30,253 nucleotides of DNA, from contig DPNX01000005.1 of NCBI GenBank assembly GCA_003539915.1, positions 1 through 30,253 of the forward strand. Reading direction: 5' to 3'. Positions 1 through 8,089 of this stretch are shown here, piece by piece. The notes beneath the pieces are model-generated. The model made no database searches, had not been told where the DNA came from, and saw only the letters and a list, made by a program, of their open reading frames with translations. A program made the position numbers and the translations under genes. The first letter of the stretch is position 1, and every line of letters starts with the position of its first letter. Source of the stretch: Patescibacteria group bacterium. Lineage in GTDB: Bacteria > Patescibacteriota > Minisyncoccia > UBA6257 > UBA11618.

Positions 1-120
1 CTTACGCAAGGTTTGGTATATAAAATAGCTCTTCTGACTGTTCAAACACAGTTCTAACATTGTCCACGATTCCCCGCCAGATAGAATTTTTCATAAAATT
101 ATAAAACAGCCCTTACTTTT

Positions 121-432
121 ATGTATCAAGAACTACTTAAGTGGGATATTTACGAGATTAGAACTAAATCAACTCCAATAACTGGGGTTATGCTTCGTGG
201 AAGAATCAGAAAATTTTGTTTAGAAAATAAAAGAAATGTTCTTGTAGAGAATGCCCAAGAGATTAAAGAGTCTGTAAGATTTGCAATACCTTCTGGTGAA
301 GATTCTTCTATAATTCAAAAATATATAAATAAAATTTTATCTGATGCATCAATTAATTTGGTTGAAGAAGATATTCCTAATCCGGTTCTATCAAAACTAA
401 AAGTAAACGTTGAAGATAGGTATACGTTATAA
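121..432 (+). CDS. Acylphosphatase-like small protein
   Basis: This 103-aa protein probably has the acylphosphatase fold (beta-alpha-beta-beta-alpha-beta), which hydrolyses carboxyl-phosphate bonds such as those of acyl phosphates. What is seen: a loop reading GVMLR at residues 22-26 where the family has GVGFR, a helix up to about residue 39, and VEN at 42-44 where the family has VRN. The catalytic pair of the family is one Arg and one Asn 18 residues apart, and R26 and N44 have exactly this spacing. The length is typical of the family. The G and F of GVGFR are replaced by M and L, so activity is not certain. No SD lies before the ATG. The gene is monocistronic, and the broken methyltransferase gene ends downstream on the other strand. 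Confidence 0.6.
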   Translation: MYQELLKWDIYEIRTKSTPITGVMLRGRIRKFCLENKRNVLVENAQEIKESVRFAIPSGEDSSIIQKYINKILSDASINLVEEDIPNPVLSKLKVNVEDRYTL

Positions 433-485
433 TATCCTATGAAAAAATAAGGGAGGAGGTCTGGCCCAAGTATTTCGAGGCTATT

Positions 486-1418
486 TTAATTTGAAATAAA
501 TTTAGATTTTTTTTCAAAAGTTAGAATATCCTGCTCCCAAAATCCTGGCTTTCTTTTCCATTGACCAGGATATTTTTTTACAAGAGTTAATCCTGCTAGA
601 TCGGCCATTTTTTGAATACCGTCGGTTGTAATAGCAATAAAATCTTCAGGCACTTTAACATTAGATATGGTAAACCAGTTCTGAGAATTATAAATTAGCT
701 TGTTGTAGTTAATCCAAGGCTTGTTAATGGTATTAGCTTGTCGATAATAGTCTTCATCTAATAAACAGAAGGTTATTAAAGCCTTTCCACCTGACTTAAG
801 AACTCTACCAACCTCACCAAAGTAATAAATAGCGTCTTGTTCATTTAGATGAGTTCAGATGGATTTAGAAACAACTAGATCAATACTCTCATCAAGAATA
901 TCCCAGGGCTGATGCTTTGAGTCTTGATGAGGAGCATAGGCCGCATTTCTTACTGGATGATATATAAAGGAATGGCTGGGAATTTTTTCAAAATGTTTTC
1001 GACAATATTTGATGTCTTCTTCCCTAACATCTAATCCAATATATTCTCCCCCGTCTTTGACTAAGGACTCGCTGGCAATGGCTAATAGACCCGTACCGCA
1101 ACCTATATCAAGAATCTTGGGCCTAGCCACATCCTTCACAAGACCATTTATTAATACTTTAAAAACACCCATCGACTCAGCATAAGAGAAGACAGAACTA
1201 GTGCCACCTGATCTTTTCAAAAAGCTAGGTACTAGTTTCATTATTTTCAAATCTTCTCTGACTCCTAAAGATAAAGCGGGTGGGGCGATAAGCCTTCTCT
1301 CAACCTTCATAAAGATGAGATCAACTAAAACAAATATATAGCGATATAAGTATTTCCAGCATATCCGTCGTAATCTTTTCATTGCTCCGATAATACTTCT
1401 TTTATTTTTATAAATCAA
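486..1418 (-). pseudogene. Class I SAM-dependent methyltransferase interrupted by an in-frame TGA
   Basis: The reading frame opens at 1418 and meets TGA at 855-857 after 187 residues. It then continues open to a TAA at 486-488, giving 310 positions in all. Motif I is present at about residues 101-108 (LDIGCGTG), the acidic end of strand 2 follows (GLDV), and post-I sequence DESIDLVVSKSI ends just before the TGA. After it comes THLNEQDA and then GEVGRVLKSGG, the usual strand 5 entry. Relatives have an aromatic residue before THL, so the TGA probably replaces a TGG Trp codon by one base change. No substrate can be named. The upstream part alone lacks the last strands of the fold and should not be active. 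An assembly error or stop readthrough is also possible. The start may be M1 or M13. The gene is divergent from htpX. Confidence 0.7.
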
Positions 1419-1420
1419 TT

Positions 1421-1448
1421 TTGACTATATAGGTAAACGGTTTATAAT
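1421..1448 (+). promoter_or_regulatory. htpX promoter (leaderless)
   Basis: A TTGACT -35 (1421-1426) and a TATAAT -10 (1443-1448) are separated by 16 nt. The -10 ends 6 nt before the ATG at 1455, so transcription should begin at or beside the start codon. Confidence 0.7.
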
Positions 1449-1454
1449 ATTCGC

Positions 1455-2369
1455 ATGCAAAACAATCTATCATCCTTAAAAAACCAGGGGCGTATTAACA
1501 TGTTTAAAACATGGTCTCTATTTTTTTACTTCTCCCTTATAGTTATTGGTGCTGGTTATATTTTTTCCCAATATTTTGGTAATTCTAATATATTATATTT
1601 TGCTGTTGGTTTTAGTATTTTAATGAGTTTCTTCAGTTATTGGTTTTCTGACAAATTAGTCTTAAAAATGACTAAAGCTAAGCCACTTAATAAAGCGGAG
1701 TATCCGGAGATTCATGAAATGATAGTTAATCTTTGTCAGAAAGCAGACTTACCTCTACCAAAGATATATATAGTAGACGAATCAGCTCCGAATGCTTTTG
1801 CTACCGGAAGAGATTACAAGCACTCAGTAATAGCAGTTACAAAAGGACTGGTGCAAGTACTTAATAAAAAAGAATTGGAGGGGGTATTAGCTCACGAACT
1901 CTCTCACATTAAAAATAAGGACATGTTGGTCTCCACTATGGCAGTAGTTCTAGCTGGTTTTATTACCATCCTCTCTGACATCTTCCTACGCTCATTGATT
2001 TGGGGTAGTTTTAGCCGAGATGATCGTAACAGCGCAGGGGGAGTTGTCTTAATACTTGCTCTTGCTGGAGCTATCTTGGCTCCTATCGGTGCTACTTTAA
2101 TGAGATTAGCGGTTTCTAGAAAAAGAGAGTTTCTAGCTGACTCTTCAGGAGCTTTGATTAGTGGTAATCCAGAAGGTTTGGCCTCTGCATTAGAAAAAAT
2201 CTCATCTCACGCCACACCAATGAGAGCGGCTAACAATGCCTCAGCTCATCTTTGGATTAGCGACCCTTTCAAAGGGATGCGTAAGAAAAATCTAGCCACT
2301 AATATTCATAAACTATTTCTTACTCACCCACCAACAAGGGAAAGGGTTAGGATCTTACGTGGCCAATAG
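1455..2369 (+). CDS. htpX: HtpX-like membrane zinc metalloprotease
   Basis: This M48-family membrane protease degrades misfolded or damaged inner-membrane proteins with its active site facing the cytoplasm. The 304-aa protein has two N-terminal membrane helices (about residues 19-38 and 45-62). The zinc site is HELSH at 147-151, with the third ligand probably E225 in REFLAD. Two more hydrophobic helices lie at 158-178 and 195-220. The length fits the family. The start at 1455 is favoured because the promoter -10 lies 6 nt upstream and CPR homologues carry a short polar stretch before the KTW that begins helix 1. M16 (ATG at 1500) is an alternative. With ftsH (24.2-26.0 kb) it gives the cell two membrane quality-control proteases in this window. 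Confidence 0.93.
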   Translation: MQNNLSSLKNQGRINMFKTWSLFFYFSLIVIGAGYIFSQYFGNSNILYFAVGFSILMSFFSYWFSDKLVLKMTKAKPLNKAEYPEIHEMIVNLCQKADLPLPKIYIVDESAPNAFATGRDYKHSVIAVTKGLVQVLNKKELEGVLAHELSHIKNKDMLVSTMAVVLAGFITILSDIFLRSLIWGSFSRDDRNSAGGVVLILALAGAILAPIGATLMRLAVSRKREFLADSSGALISGNPEGLASALEKISSHATPMRAANNASAHLWISDPFKGMRKKNLATNIHKLFLTHPPTRERVRILRGQ

Positions 2370-2421
2370 CTTATAGAGTGGCGCGAAGGCCAGAAAAAGG
2401 TAATAATTTAAGTATTACATT

Positions 2422-4008
2422 ATGACTTACACTTTAGATAAACTAAAGAAAAAATTAGCGTTACCAGAATCATTACAAATTAAATTTCCTCCTGCAGAGA
2501 TTGAGGCTGATTTAGCCATTCCCTGTTTTAGAGAGGATCCAAAAAAAATAGCTCGTAAGATTAAAGGCCTTAAACTTCCTCTAATTGAAGAAATAAAGAT
2601 CGAAGGACGTTATGTTAATCTAATTCTCAATAAAAACTTGTTAGCCAAACAAGTATTAAGTGATATTGAGAAGTCGGGTGATAAATATGGTTGGGCTAAA
2701 GATGGAAAAAAGATTTTAATCGAATATTCTAGCCCTAACATTGCTAAGCCAATGCACATTGGCCACTTGAGAAACAATGTGATTGGTCACTCTCTGGAAA
2801 AAATATATGAGGCTAGGGGTAATAAGGTAACTAGCATTAATCACATTGGTGATTGGGGTACTCAATTTGGAAAATTAATTCTTGCTTGGCAAAAATGGGG
2901 ACCTAAACCAATCACTACCGAAAATCTCTATAAGTTGTATGTCAGAATTAATAAGCAAACTGCTAAAAATAAGAAGCTAGAGCAAGAAGCTAGAGACACT
3001 TTTACTAAATTAGAGAAGGGTGACAAGAAGTTACTTAAGATCTGGGAGAGATTTAAAAATCACAGTATTAAAGAGTTTAAAAAAACCTATAAAGAGTTTG
3101 ATATTAATTTTGATCTTTGGTTAGGAGAGAGTTTTTATCAAGAGGCGGCTGAAAAGATAATTAAGGAAGCGCTTAAAAAAGGAGTGGCCAGTAAAGAGGA
3201 GGATGGGGTTATAGTAGTTGATCTAGAAAAACACAAGCTTCCCTCCTACATTCTACAAAAAGCTGATGGCTCAACTCTTTATGCGGGTAGAGATCTAGCC
3301 GCTGCCAAATGGCGCTTGCAAAAGTATAAGCCAACAAAGATATTGTATGTTGTTGGTCATGAACAAGAGCTATACTTCAAACAAATTTTTAAAACTTTAG
3401 AACTTCTAGGTTATGACTCTAGTAAATTGGAGCATGTAAACTACAACCTTATAACAATAGGGGGTAAGAGGGCTTCTACTAGAGCAGGGAGAACTGTTTT
3501 TCTTGATGAGGTTATCAAGGAAGCTCTCCGTCATACAAAAAATAACAAAATTATTGGTCTTGGAGCAGTAGTCTACAACACTCTATCTCAAAAACGTAAT
3601 AGAGCAATTGATTTTGATTGGAAGAAGATACTCAATCTAGAGGGTAACAGCGCTCCATACATTCAATACGGATATGTTAGAGCTCAAAGCATTCTTAAAA
3701 AAGCGGGCAAAAAGAAAGTTGATGGTAAGATAGTAATTGAGACTGAGAGAGAGGTTCGATTGATTAAATTGATGGCCCATTATCCAGAAATAATTAAACA
3801 GGCTCAATTATTAAACGAGCCTCATTTGATTGCTAGCTATCTCAATGACCTAACTCAAGAATTTAATCGCTTCTATAACTCTGATCCTGTATTAGCAGCT
3901 AATGACTCTTCTAAAGTAAAAACTCGGTTGTTAATTGTTTCTGGGGTTGCTAAAATTATAAAAAATGGTCTAGTATTGCTGGGAATTAAAACACCAAAGA
4001 AAATGTAA
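2422..4008 (+). CDS. argS: Arginyl-tRNA synthetase
   Basis: This class I enzyme charges tRNA-Arg with arginine in the cytoplasm. The 528-aa protein shows the N-terminal Arg-tRNA synthetase region (about 1-90), the HIGH motif at 112-115 in SPNIAKPMHIGH, the GDWGTQFG segment at 143-150, and a KMSKS-equivalent loop KRASTRAG at 349-356, which is the degenerate form usual for ArgS. The DALR anticodon-binding domain follows from about residue 405 and ends with the family-typical LGI..P..M. It is slightly shorter than the E. coli enzyme. It is followed after 2 nt by ddl, which suggests one transcript, and a tRNA-Arg gene lies 1.4 kb downstream. Confidence 0.97.
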   Translation: MTYTLDKLKKKLALPESLQIKFPPAEIEADLAIPCFREDPKKIARKIKGLKLPLIEEIKIEGRYVNLILNKNLLAKQVLSDIEKSGDKYGWAKDGKKILIEYSSPNIAKPMHIGHLRNNVIGHSLEKIYEARGNKVTSINHIGDWGTQFGKLILAWQKWGPKPITTENLYKLYVRINKQTAKNKKLEQEARDTFTKLEKGDKKLLKIWERFKNHSIKEFKKTYKEFDINFDLWLGESFYQEAAEKIIKEALKKGVASKEEDGVIVVDLEKHKLPSYILQKADGSTLYAGRDLAAAKWRLQKYKPTKILYVVGHEQELYFKQIFKTLELLGYDSSKLEHVNYNLITIGGKRASTRAGRTVFLDEVIKEALRHTKNNKIIGLGAVVYNTLSQKRNRAIDFDWKKILNLEGNSAPYIQYGYVRAQSILKKAGKKKVDGKIVIETEREVRLIKLMAHYPEIIKQAQLLNEPHLIASYLNDLTQEFNRFYNSDPVLAANDSSKVKTRLLIVSGVAKIIKNGLVLLGIKTPKKM

Positions 4009-4010
4009 TT

Positions 4011-4970
4011 ATGATTAAATCTTTATCCAATATTTTTGGTAGAAAAAAGAAAATCGTTGTTTTGATGGGAGGACCCTCTTCTGAACATGAGGTTTCTTTG
4101 TGGACTGGAAAAATGGTGCTTAAACATCTTGATAAGAGAGCTTATCAAGTAGAACCAATTATTATTACCAAAGATAATGAGTGGCCTATTAAACCAAAAG
4201 ATTTAGATTGTGATGTCGCATTTATTGCTATGCATGGTGAATATGGCGAGGATGGTCGTATTCAATCTTTATTAGGAAAACATAATATCCCTTATACCGG
4301 ATCTGGTCAGAAGGCTAGCAAGTTAGCTATGGACAAAGCGCTAGCATCTAAAGCTTTAGAGAAGGTTGGTTTGACCTCTCCATCCTTCGTTACCTTTAAA
4401 AAAGGTAATATGAAAGTTAGTTGGAATAATTTATTAAAGCTAGGTTTACCAGTAGTGGTTAAGCCTGTTGATCTTGGTTCAAGTGTTGGTACTACCATTG
4501 TAAGAACTATTGGTAAGCTAGCGCCAGCTATTAATGACTCTCTTCAATACAGTGACAAGGTCATGGTTCAAAAGTATATTAAAGGTAGAGAGTTTACTTG
4601 TAGCGTCATAGAGCAAGGAGGTAAAACAAGCGCCCTGCCTCCAACTGAGATCATTCCTAAAAAACAAAAGTTTTTCGACTTCAAAGCTAAATACACTCCA
4701 GGAGCTTCAAGAGAGATTACCCCTCCTAACTTACCCAAGGAGTTAATACAGCTCATTCAAGACAAAGCCGTACTAGCTCATAAGTCTCTTGGTTGTTCTA
4801 GTTACTCTAGAGTTGATTTTCTTATGGATAAAGATAATAGAGTTTACTTCCTTGAGGTTAATACTCTTCCCGGCCTAACAAAGACTAGTCTTCTGCCTCA
4901 AGCTGCTAAGAAAGCTGGCATTGATTTCCCAAAACTTCTTGATATTATTATTGGTAATGTCAGAAATTAA
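4011..4970 (+). CDS. ddl: D-alanine--D-alanine ligase
   Basis: This ATP-grasp ligase joins two D-alanines for the peptidoglycan stem peptide in the cytoplasm. The 319-aa protein carries GGPSSEHEVSL near residues 20-30 (the N-terminal substrate and ATP motif), AMHGEYGEDG near 73-82, the ATP-grasp lysine region VVVKPVDLGSSVGTT near 148-162, and the metal-binding end YFLEVNTLPG near 284-293. It begins 2 nt after argS. Its last 14 bases overlap the next gene, so translation of the two is probably coupled. Together with murC at 19-20 kb it indicates that the cell makes its own peptidoglycan. Confidence 0.96.
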   Translation: MIKSLSNIFGRKKKIVVLMGGPSSEHEVSLWTGKMVLKHLDKRAYQVEPIIITKDNEWPIKPKDLDCDVAFIAMHGEYGEDGRIQSLLGKHNIPYTGSGQKASKLAMDKALASKALEKVGLTSPSFVTFKKGNMKVSWNNLLKLGLPVVVKPVDLGSSVGTTIVRTIGKLAPAINDSLQYSDKVMVQKYIKGREFTCSVIEQGGKTSALPPTEIIPKKQKFFDFKAKYTPGASREITPPNLPKELIQLIQDKAVLAHKSLGCSSYSRVDFLMDKDNRVYFLEVNTLPGLTKTSLLPQAAKKAGIDFPKLLDIIIGNVRN

Positions 4971-5400
4971 ATGGAAATCCTTAGAGTTTGAATATCGAGA
5001 GAAAAATTTCTCTTGGTATTTTATAACTGTATTAATAGGAATTATTATCACCATAATTGCTCTCTGGCAAAAGAATCTACTACTAGCTATCTTTACTATC
5101 ATCGCTACCACTATGATGATCTATTGGGCTAGTCAGAAACCTCGCACAATTAATTACAGCCTAACTGATAACCATTTTATGGTTGATGAAACAACTTATG
5201 ATCTAGAGGCCTTTTCTGAATTTTATGTTGACAATCATCTTCTAGTCTTGAAGAATAAGAATCGACTTGATAGTTATGTCAAAGCAATGATTGAGAGCAG
5301 TCAAAAGAATGAGATTAGAGAACATTTAGAACATATCTTGCCAGATTTTGATTATGAAGAGTCTCTTTCAGAAGTTATTAGCAGAAAAATAGGTTTTTAA
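4957..5400 (+). CDS. Conserved two-helix membrane protein with C-terminal soluble domain
   Basis: The function is unknown. The 147-aa protein starts at MSEIKWKSLEFEY; an upstream TTG at 4921 lies deep inside ddl and is unlikely. Two membrane helices (about residues 19-36 and 40-56) form a hairpin, followed by the basic linker ASQKPRT. A soluble domain of beta strands and a final helix follows, resembling bacterial PH-like domains. The tail (YEESLSEVISRKIGF) is acidic then basic. I recognise the pattern as one common in CPR genomes but cannot give it a role. It overlaps ddl by 14 nt, and its TAA is followed with no gap by tRNA-Arg, so it likely belongs to an argS-ddl-this-tRNA transcript. Confidence 0.75.
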   Translation: MSEIKWKSLEFEYREKNFSWYFITVLIGIIITIIALWQKNLLLAIFTIIATTMMIYWASQKPRTINYSLTDNHFMVDETTYDLEAFSEFYVDNHLLVLKNKNRLDSYVKAMIESSQKNEIREHLEHILPDFDYEESLSEVISRKIGF

Positions 5401-5472
5401 GCACCCGTAGTTCAACGGATAGAATATAGGATTGCGGATCCTAAGATCGAGGTTCGATTCCTCGCGGGTGCA
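5401..5472 (+). tRNA. tRNA-Arg (anticodon GCG)
   Basis: The full cloverleaf is visible: acceptor stem GCACCCG/CGGGTGC, anticodon stem TAGGA/TCCTA around the loop TTGCGGA (anticodon GCG, reading CGC and CGU), and T-arm CGAGG/CCTCG. The discriminator is A and no CCA is encoded. A GCG anticodon in place of the ACG used by most bacteria needs no adenosine deamination by TadA. The gene directly abuts the stop codon of the upstream protein gene. Confidence 0.93.
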
Positions 5473-5497
5473 CAAGTGTTGTTTCTTATATTGTTTA

Positions 5498-5525
5498 TTG
5501 TCAAAAGTAATAATTTATATATAAT
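5498..5525 (+). promoter_or_regulatory. Promoter of the 71-aa membrane protein (leaderless)
   Basis: A TTGTCA -35 (5498-5503), a 16-nt spacer and a TATAAT -10 (5520-5525). The ATG follows 8 nt after the -10. Confidence 0.65.
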
Positions 5526-5533
5526 AGAGTAGT

Positions 5534-5749
5534 ATGAAGAAAAAGGAGGTTCTCAAAATAACAGTAGTTGCCTTTTTAATTTTAGTTTTTATCTTAAGCT
5601 ATACTGTATTTTTCTTTCCTTTCTCTTCTGCACCTCAACCAACTCAAGAATCAAATTTTCAAGGGCCTGAAAGTGCGCCAAAAGACTTCAAAGGACCTAC
5701 TGGCCTCCCTAATGTTCAGGAGCCAACTGAGGCACCGCCTCAAAACTAG
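5534..5749 (+). CDS. Small single-pass membrane protein with proline-rich tail
   Basis: The function is unknown. This 71-aa protein has a basic start (MKKKEV), one hydrophobic helix (about residues 8-29) and a tail rich in Pro, Gly and acidic residues that carries repeated short PT/GP units (residues 33-71). It is most likely an N-terminally anchored protein with an extracytoplasmic tail. The AAAGGAGG inside codons 3-6 is downstream of the ATG and is not an SD for it. The leaderless promoter supports the start. It ends 2 nt before tRNA-Gly and probably shares its transcript and terminator. Confidence 0.6.
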   Translation: MKKKEVLKITVVAFLILVFILSYTVFFFPFSSAPQPTQESNFQGPESAPKDFKGPTGLPNVQEPTEAPPQN

Positions 5750-5751
5750 AA

Positions 5752-5823
5752 GCAGGAGTAGTTCAGTGGTAGAACATCTCGTTGCCAACGAGAAGGTCGC
5801 GGGTTCGATCCCCGTCTCCTGCT
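5752..5823 (+). tRNA. tRNA-Gly (anticodon GCC)
   Basis: Acceptor GCAGGAG/CTCCTGC, anticodon arm TCTCG/CGAGA around TTGCCAA (anticodon GCC), T-arm GCGGG/CCCGT, discriminator T, no CCA encoded. Its last bases plus the start of the downstream spacer recur as a 15-bp direct repeat at 6781-6795. Confidence 0.96.
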
Positions 5824-5832
5824 CAAAAAAAA

Positions 5833-5862
5833 CAAAACCCCTTTATAAAGGGGTTTTGTTGT
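5833..5862 (+). terminator. Rho-independent terminator after tRNA-Gly
   Basis: CAAAACCCCTTTA (5833-5845) pairs with TAAAGGGGTTTTG (5846-5858), followed by T-rich sequence. It ends the 5.5-5.8 kb transcript. Confidence 0.85.
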
Positions 5863-6006
5863 TTTGCCGAAGCTTAATGCCTAATTGATTAGCTTCCTAT
5901 CAAAGTTTTTGTTCGATTTCCAATACTTCTGAGTATCTATTTTTTATTCTTTGCTCAAACTGTTATTTTTCTACATCTATGCTATGTTTATAGATAATTT
6001 AAATGC

Positions 6007-6744
6007 ATGAAAACCGGTGAGATAATAGAAAAATATATCGTTGAAAATGGATGTTTTGAAAGGGCAAAAAATCAAAGAATTTATAATAAATTTTTTAAGC
6101 ATGGATCAAGATATGTTTTTAAAACTGCTTGGAAGAAATATGACTTAGCAAGTAAAACTTTATGTGACATAGGTTGTGCCTATGGAGTAAATCTTTTAAA
6201 TACAAAGGAAGGGTCTTATGGTATAGATATAAATACTAATTTTGTAAACTTTGCTAATAGCATTGGTCTAAATGTTATTAAGAGAAATATTGTCTCTGAT
6301 GATATTTCTGATCTAAAGAGAGTAGATGTATTATGGCAAAGTGCTATTTTAGAGCATATAGACTCTCCCCATATATTCTTAAGGAAATGTTGGAACATGA
6401 TTGATGATGGTGGAATTATGATTATGTATGTGCCTATAATGCCAATGTTTAAATGGATGAGATTCCTGCCTATTTTAGGTAAATTCTTTGCCTCATATAA
6501 ACATGAAGATCATGTGAATTTCTTTACTAAGGAGACAGTAAAGTTTCAGTGTGAAAGAGCTGGATTTGAAACAATAGAAAATAATCCTTGGTATCCAGGA
6601 TTTCTGAGGATTTTTGATTATTTTAACTTTATTAGTTCAACAGTATATGTAGGACGGAAAAATTCAAACTGGGAATATCCTAGTAATTGCGAGAGGCTAA
6701 AGGCGGATAATAAAGATGGCTACATCTATAAGAGATATTTTTAA
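6007..6744 (+). CDS. Class I SAM-dependent methyltransferase
   Basis: A methyltransferase of unknown substrate, 245 aa. Motif I reads LCDIGCAYG at about residues 52-60 and the strand 2 acidic end is GIDIN (74-78). Strand 4 reads VDVLWQSAILEHIDSP (about 101-116), where LEH is the family-typical post-strand signature, and strand 5 follows with GGIMIMYVPIMP. The form resembles the UbiE/Methyltransf_11 and _23 type that often acts on lipids, sugars or small molecules. The C-terminal part is aromatic-rich (WYPGFLRIFDYFNF) and may bind the acceptor. The gene is AT-rich with a high share of ATA and AAT codons, and it stands alone between tRNA-Gly and a partial repeat of it. No convincing SD is present, and TAGATAAT lies shortly before the ATG. 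Confidence 0.85.
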   Translation: MKTGEIIEKYIVENGCFERAKNQRIYNKFFKHGSRYVFKTAWKKYDLASKTLCDIGCAYGVNLLNTKEGSYGIDINTNFVNFANSIGLNVIKRNIVSDDISDLKRVDVLWQSAILEHIDSPHIFLRKCWNMIDDGGIMIMYVPIMPMFKWMRFLPILGKFFASYKHEDHVNFFTKETVKFQCERAGFETIENNPWYPGFLRIFDYFNFISSTVYVGRKNSNWEYPSNCERLKADNKDGYIYKRYF

Positions 6745-6797
6745 TTATCCTCTTTCAGACTTCGCTTATACCAATCAATAGTCTCCTGCTCAAAATA

Positions 6798-6823
6798 AAA
6801 ACCCCTTCATTGAGGGGTTTTTT
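6798..6823. terminator. Bidirectional terminator
   Basis: AAAACCCC..GGGGTTTT hairpin with T-run on + and a matching run on -. It can end the 6007 gene on + and the tyrS operon on -. Confidence 0.75.
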
Positions 6824-6835
6824 AATTCTAGTCTA

Positions 6836-6925
6836 CTAAAAATTCTTTCTATCGCTCATGAAATCAAAAACCAAAAAGACTATAGCCGTCATAGTAACGG
6901 CCAAAATGATCCATTGGCCTGTCAT
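6836..6925 (-). CDS. 29-aa single-pass membrane microprotein
   Basis: The function is unknown. The ORF encodes 29 residues: a polar start (MTGQW), one hydrophobic stretch of about 18 residues, and a charged end (DFMSDRKNF). It begins 12 nt after the tyrS stop codon, with AGGAG about 10 nt before the ATG, and ends just before the shared terminator, so it would be the last gene of the nusA-tyrS operon. Composition and position favour a real small membrane protein, but at this length chance is possible. Confidence 0.45.
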   Translation of the reverse strand: MTGQWIILAVTMTAIVFLVFDFMSDRKNF

Positions 6926-6937
6926 AATATTATACTC

Positions 6938-8080
6938 CTATAATTCAAAGAACTTCCGCTTGCCGATCCGTAAAATCATTCCTTTTCTAATCTGAACTTT
7001 AACATCGTATTCTTTTTGAACTTTATCATCAATCCTAACGCCGCCTTGGGTTACTAAGCGTCGGGCTTCATTTTTACTTTTAATTCCTGCCTTAACTAAA
7101 AGATCTACTAATATAATTTTTTTATTTTTTATTTTTAATTTGGTAATGTCGATTGGTCGTTCTTTGTTAGAAAAAACTCTAATGAAGTGATCTTCAGCTT
7201 TTTGAGCTAATTTTTTATTGTGTAAGTCAGTGACAATAGTCTTTGCTAATAATAACTTGTTATTTCTCTGGTTTTTAGAACGTGGCTTTTTAAGATCAGT
7301 TAATAGGTCAAAATATTTTGATATTAAAGAGTCAGGAATGGACATGATCTTGCCAAACATATCATTAGGCTTATCATTTAAACCAATGTAGTTACCAAAG
7401 CTCTTGCTCATTTTCCGTTTTCCATCAGTTCCTTCCAACAAGGGGAGAGTGAGAACGTTCTGTGGTTTCATGCCCGACTTACTCATCAAGTCTCTACCAG
7501 CTAAGATGTTTAATCTTTGGTCTCGTCCACCAATTTCTAGATCAGCCTTGATCATTACCGAGTCATAGGCCTGCATGATTGGATAAATCAATTCATGATA
7601 GCCAACTGGCTTACCCTCCTTAATCCTTTTTGAAAAATCCTCCCTTTCTGTTAGCTGTTGAACGGTAAAGGAAGCCATGAGGTCTAATAATTTATTAAAA
7701 TCTAATTTTTTAAACCATTGGCTATTATATTTTATCTCAACTTTTTTTAAATTGAGGATCTTGCCCGCTTGATCAAGATATTCCCTCATATTTTTCTTTA
7801 CCTGAGCTGTGGTTAAAGATTCACGAGCACCAACACGATCGGTTGGATCACCTATCATGGCTGTGAAATCACCTATTATTAAAATAACCTTGTGACCAGC
7901 ATCTTGAAACTGCTTAAGTTTCCTTAAAGCAACAGCGTGACCAAGGTGAAGATCGGGAGCGGTAGGGTCTATTCCTAATTTAACTCTTATCTTCTTAGAC
8001 TTAAGCTGTTTTTGTAGATCGTTTTTATTAATCACCTCCTCGACACCTCGAGAAAGAAGTTCTTTATTAGAGATAGGCAT
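6938..8080 (-). CDS. tyrS: Tyrosyl-tRNA synthetase
   Basis: This class I enzyme charges tRNA-Tyr in the cytoplasm. The 380-aa protein has the HIGH variant HLGH at 45-48 after KLGIDPTAPD, a tyrosine and ATP site region (YPIMQAYDSV 166-175, GGRDQRLNIL 184-193) and the KMSKS motif exactly at 223-227 in GKRKMSKSFGN. A C-terminal S4-like RNA-binding domain begins at about 315 (LVDLLVKAGI..SKNEARRLV). The HLGH form and the LGIDPTAPDLHLGH context match the TyrZ-type branch. It starts 9 nt after the clpP stop codon and is the fifth gene of the operon. Confidence 0.96.
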   Translation of the reverse strand: MPISNKELLSRGVEEVINKNDLQKQLKSKKIRVKLGIDPTAPDLHLGHAVALRKLKQFQDAGHKVILIIGDFTAMIGDPTDRVGARESLTTAQVKKNMREYLDQAGKILNLKKVEIKYNSQWFKKLDFNKLLDLMASFTVQQLTEREDFSKRIKEGKPVGYHELIYPIMQAYDSVMIKADLEIGGRDQRLNILAGRDLMSKSGMKPQNVLTLPLLEGTDGKRKMSKSFGNYIGLNDKPNDMFGKIMSIPDSLISKYFDLLTDLKKPRSKNQRNNKLLLAKTIVTDLHNKKLAQKAEDHFIRVFSNKERPIDITKLKIKNKKIILVDLLVKAGIKSKNEARRLVTQGGVRIDDKVQKEYDVKVQIRKGMILRIGKRKFFEL

Positions 8081-8089
8081 GACTATATT

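Larger units (their letters stand above)
5814..6795. repeat. 15-bp direct repeat of the tRNA-Gly 3' end (att-like)
   Basis: GTCTCCTGCTCAAAA occurs at 5814-5828 (tRNA-Gly 3' end) and again at 6781-6795. Each copy is followed by a similar CCCCTT..GGGGTTTT terminator. The 0.95 kb between holds one AT-rich methyltransferase gene. This is the layout left when an element integrates into a tRNA 3' end. No integrase is present between the repeats. Confidence 0.55.

Noticed and set aside
2..94. Minus-strand ORF of 30 aa at the left edge
   Set aside because: No SD at a usable distance and no recognisable feature; too short to support at a window edge.
486..1418. UGA recoding (code 4 or 25) as the explanation for the in-frame TGA
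   Set aside because: No other conserved gene has an internal TGA, Trp is TGG, tRNA-Trp is CCA, and the Nudix TGA stop is followed directly by a terminator.
5673..5888. Plus-strand ORF of 71 aa over the tRNA-Gly gene
   Set aside because: It covers the tRNA and terminator in another frame and is a shadow.
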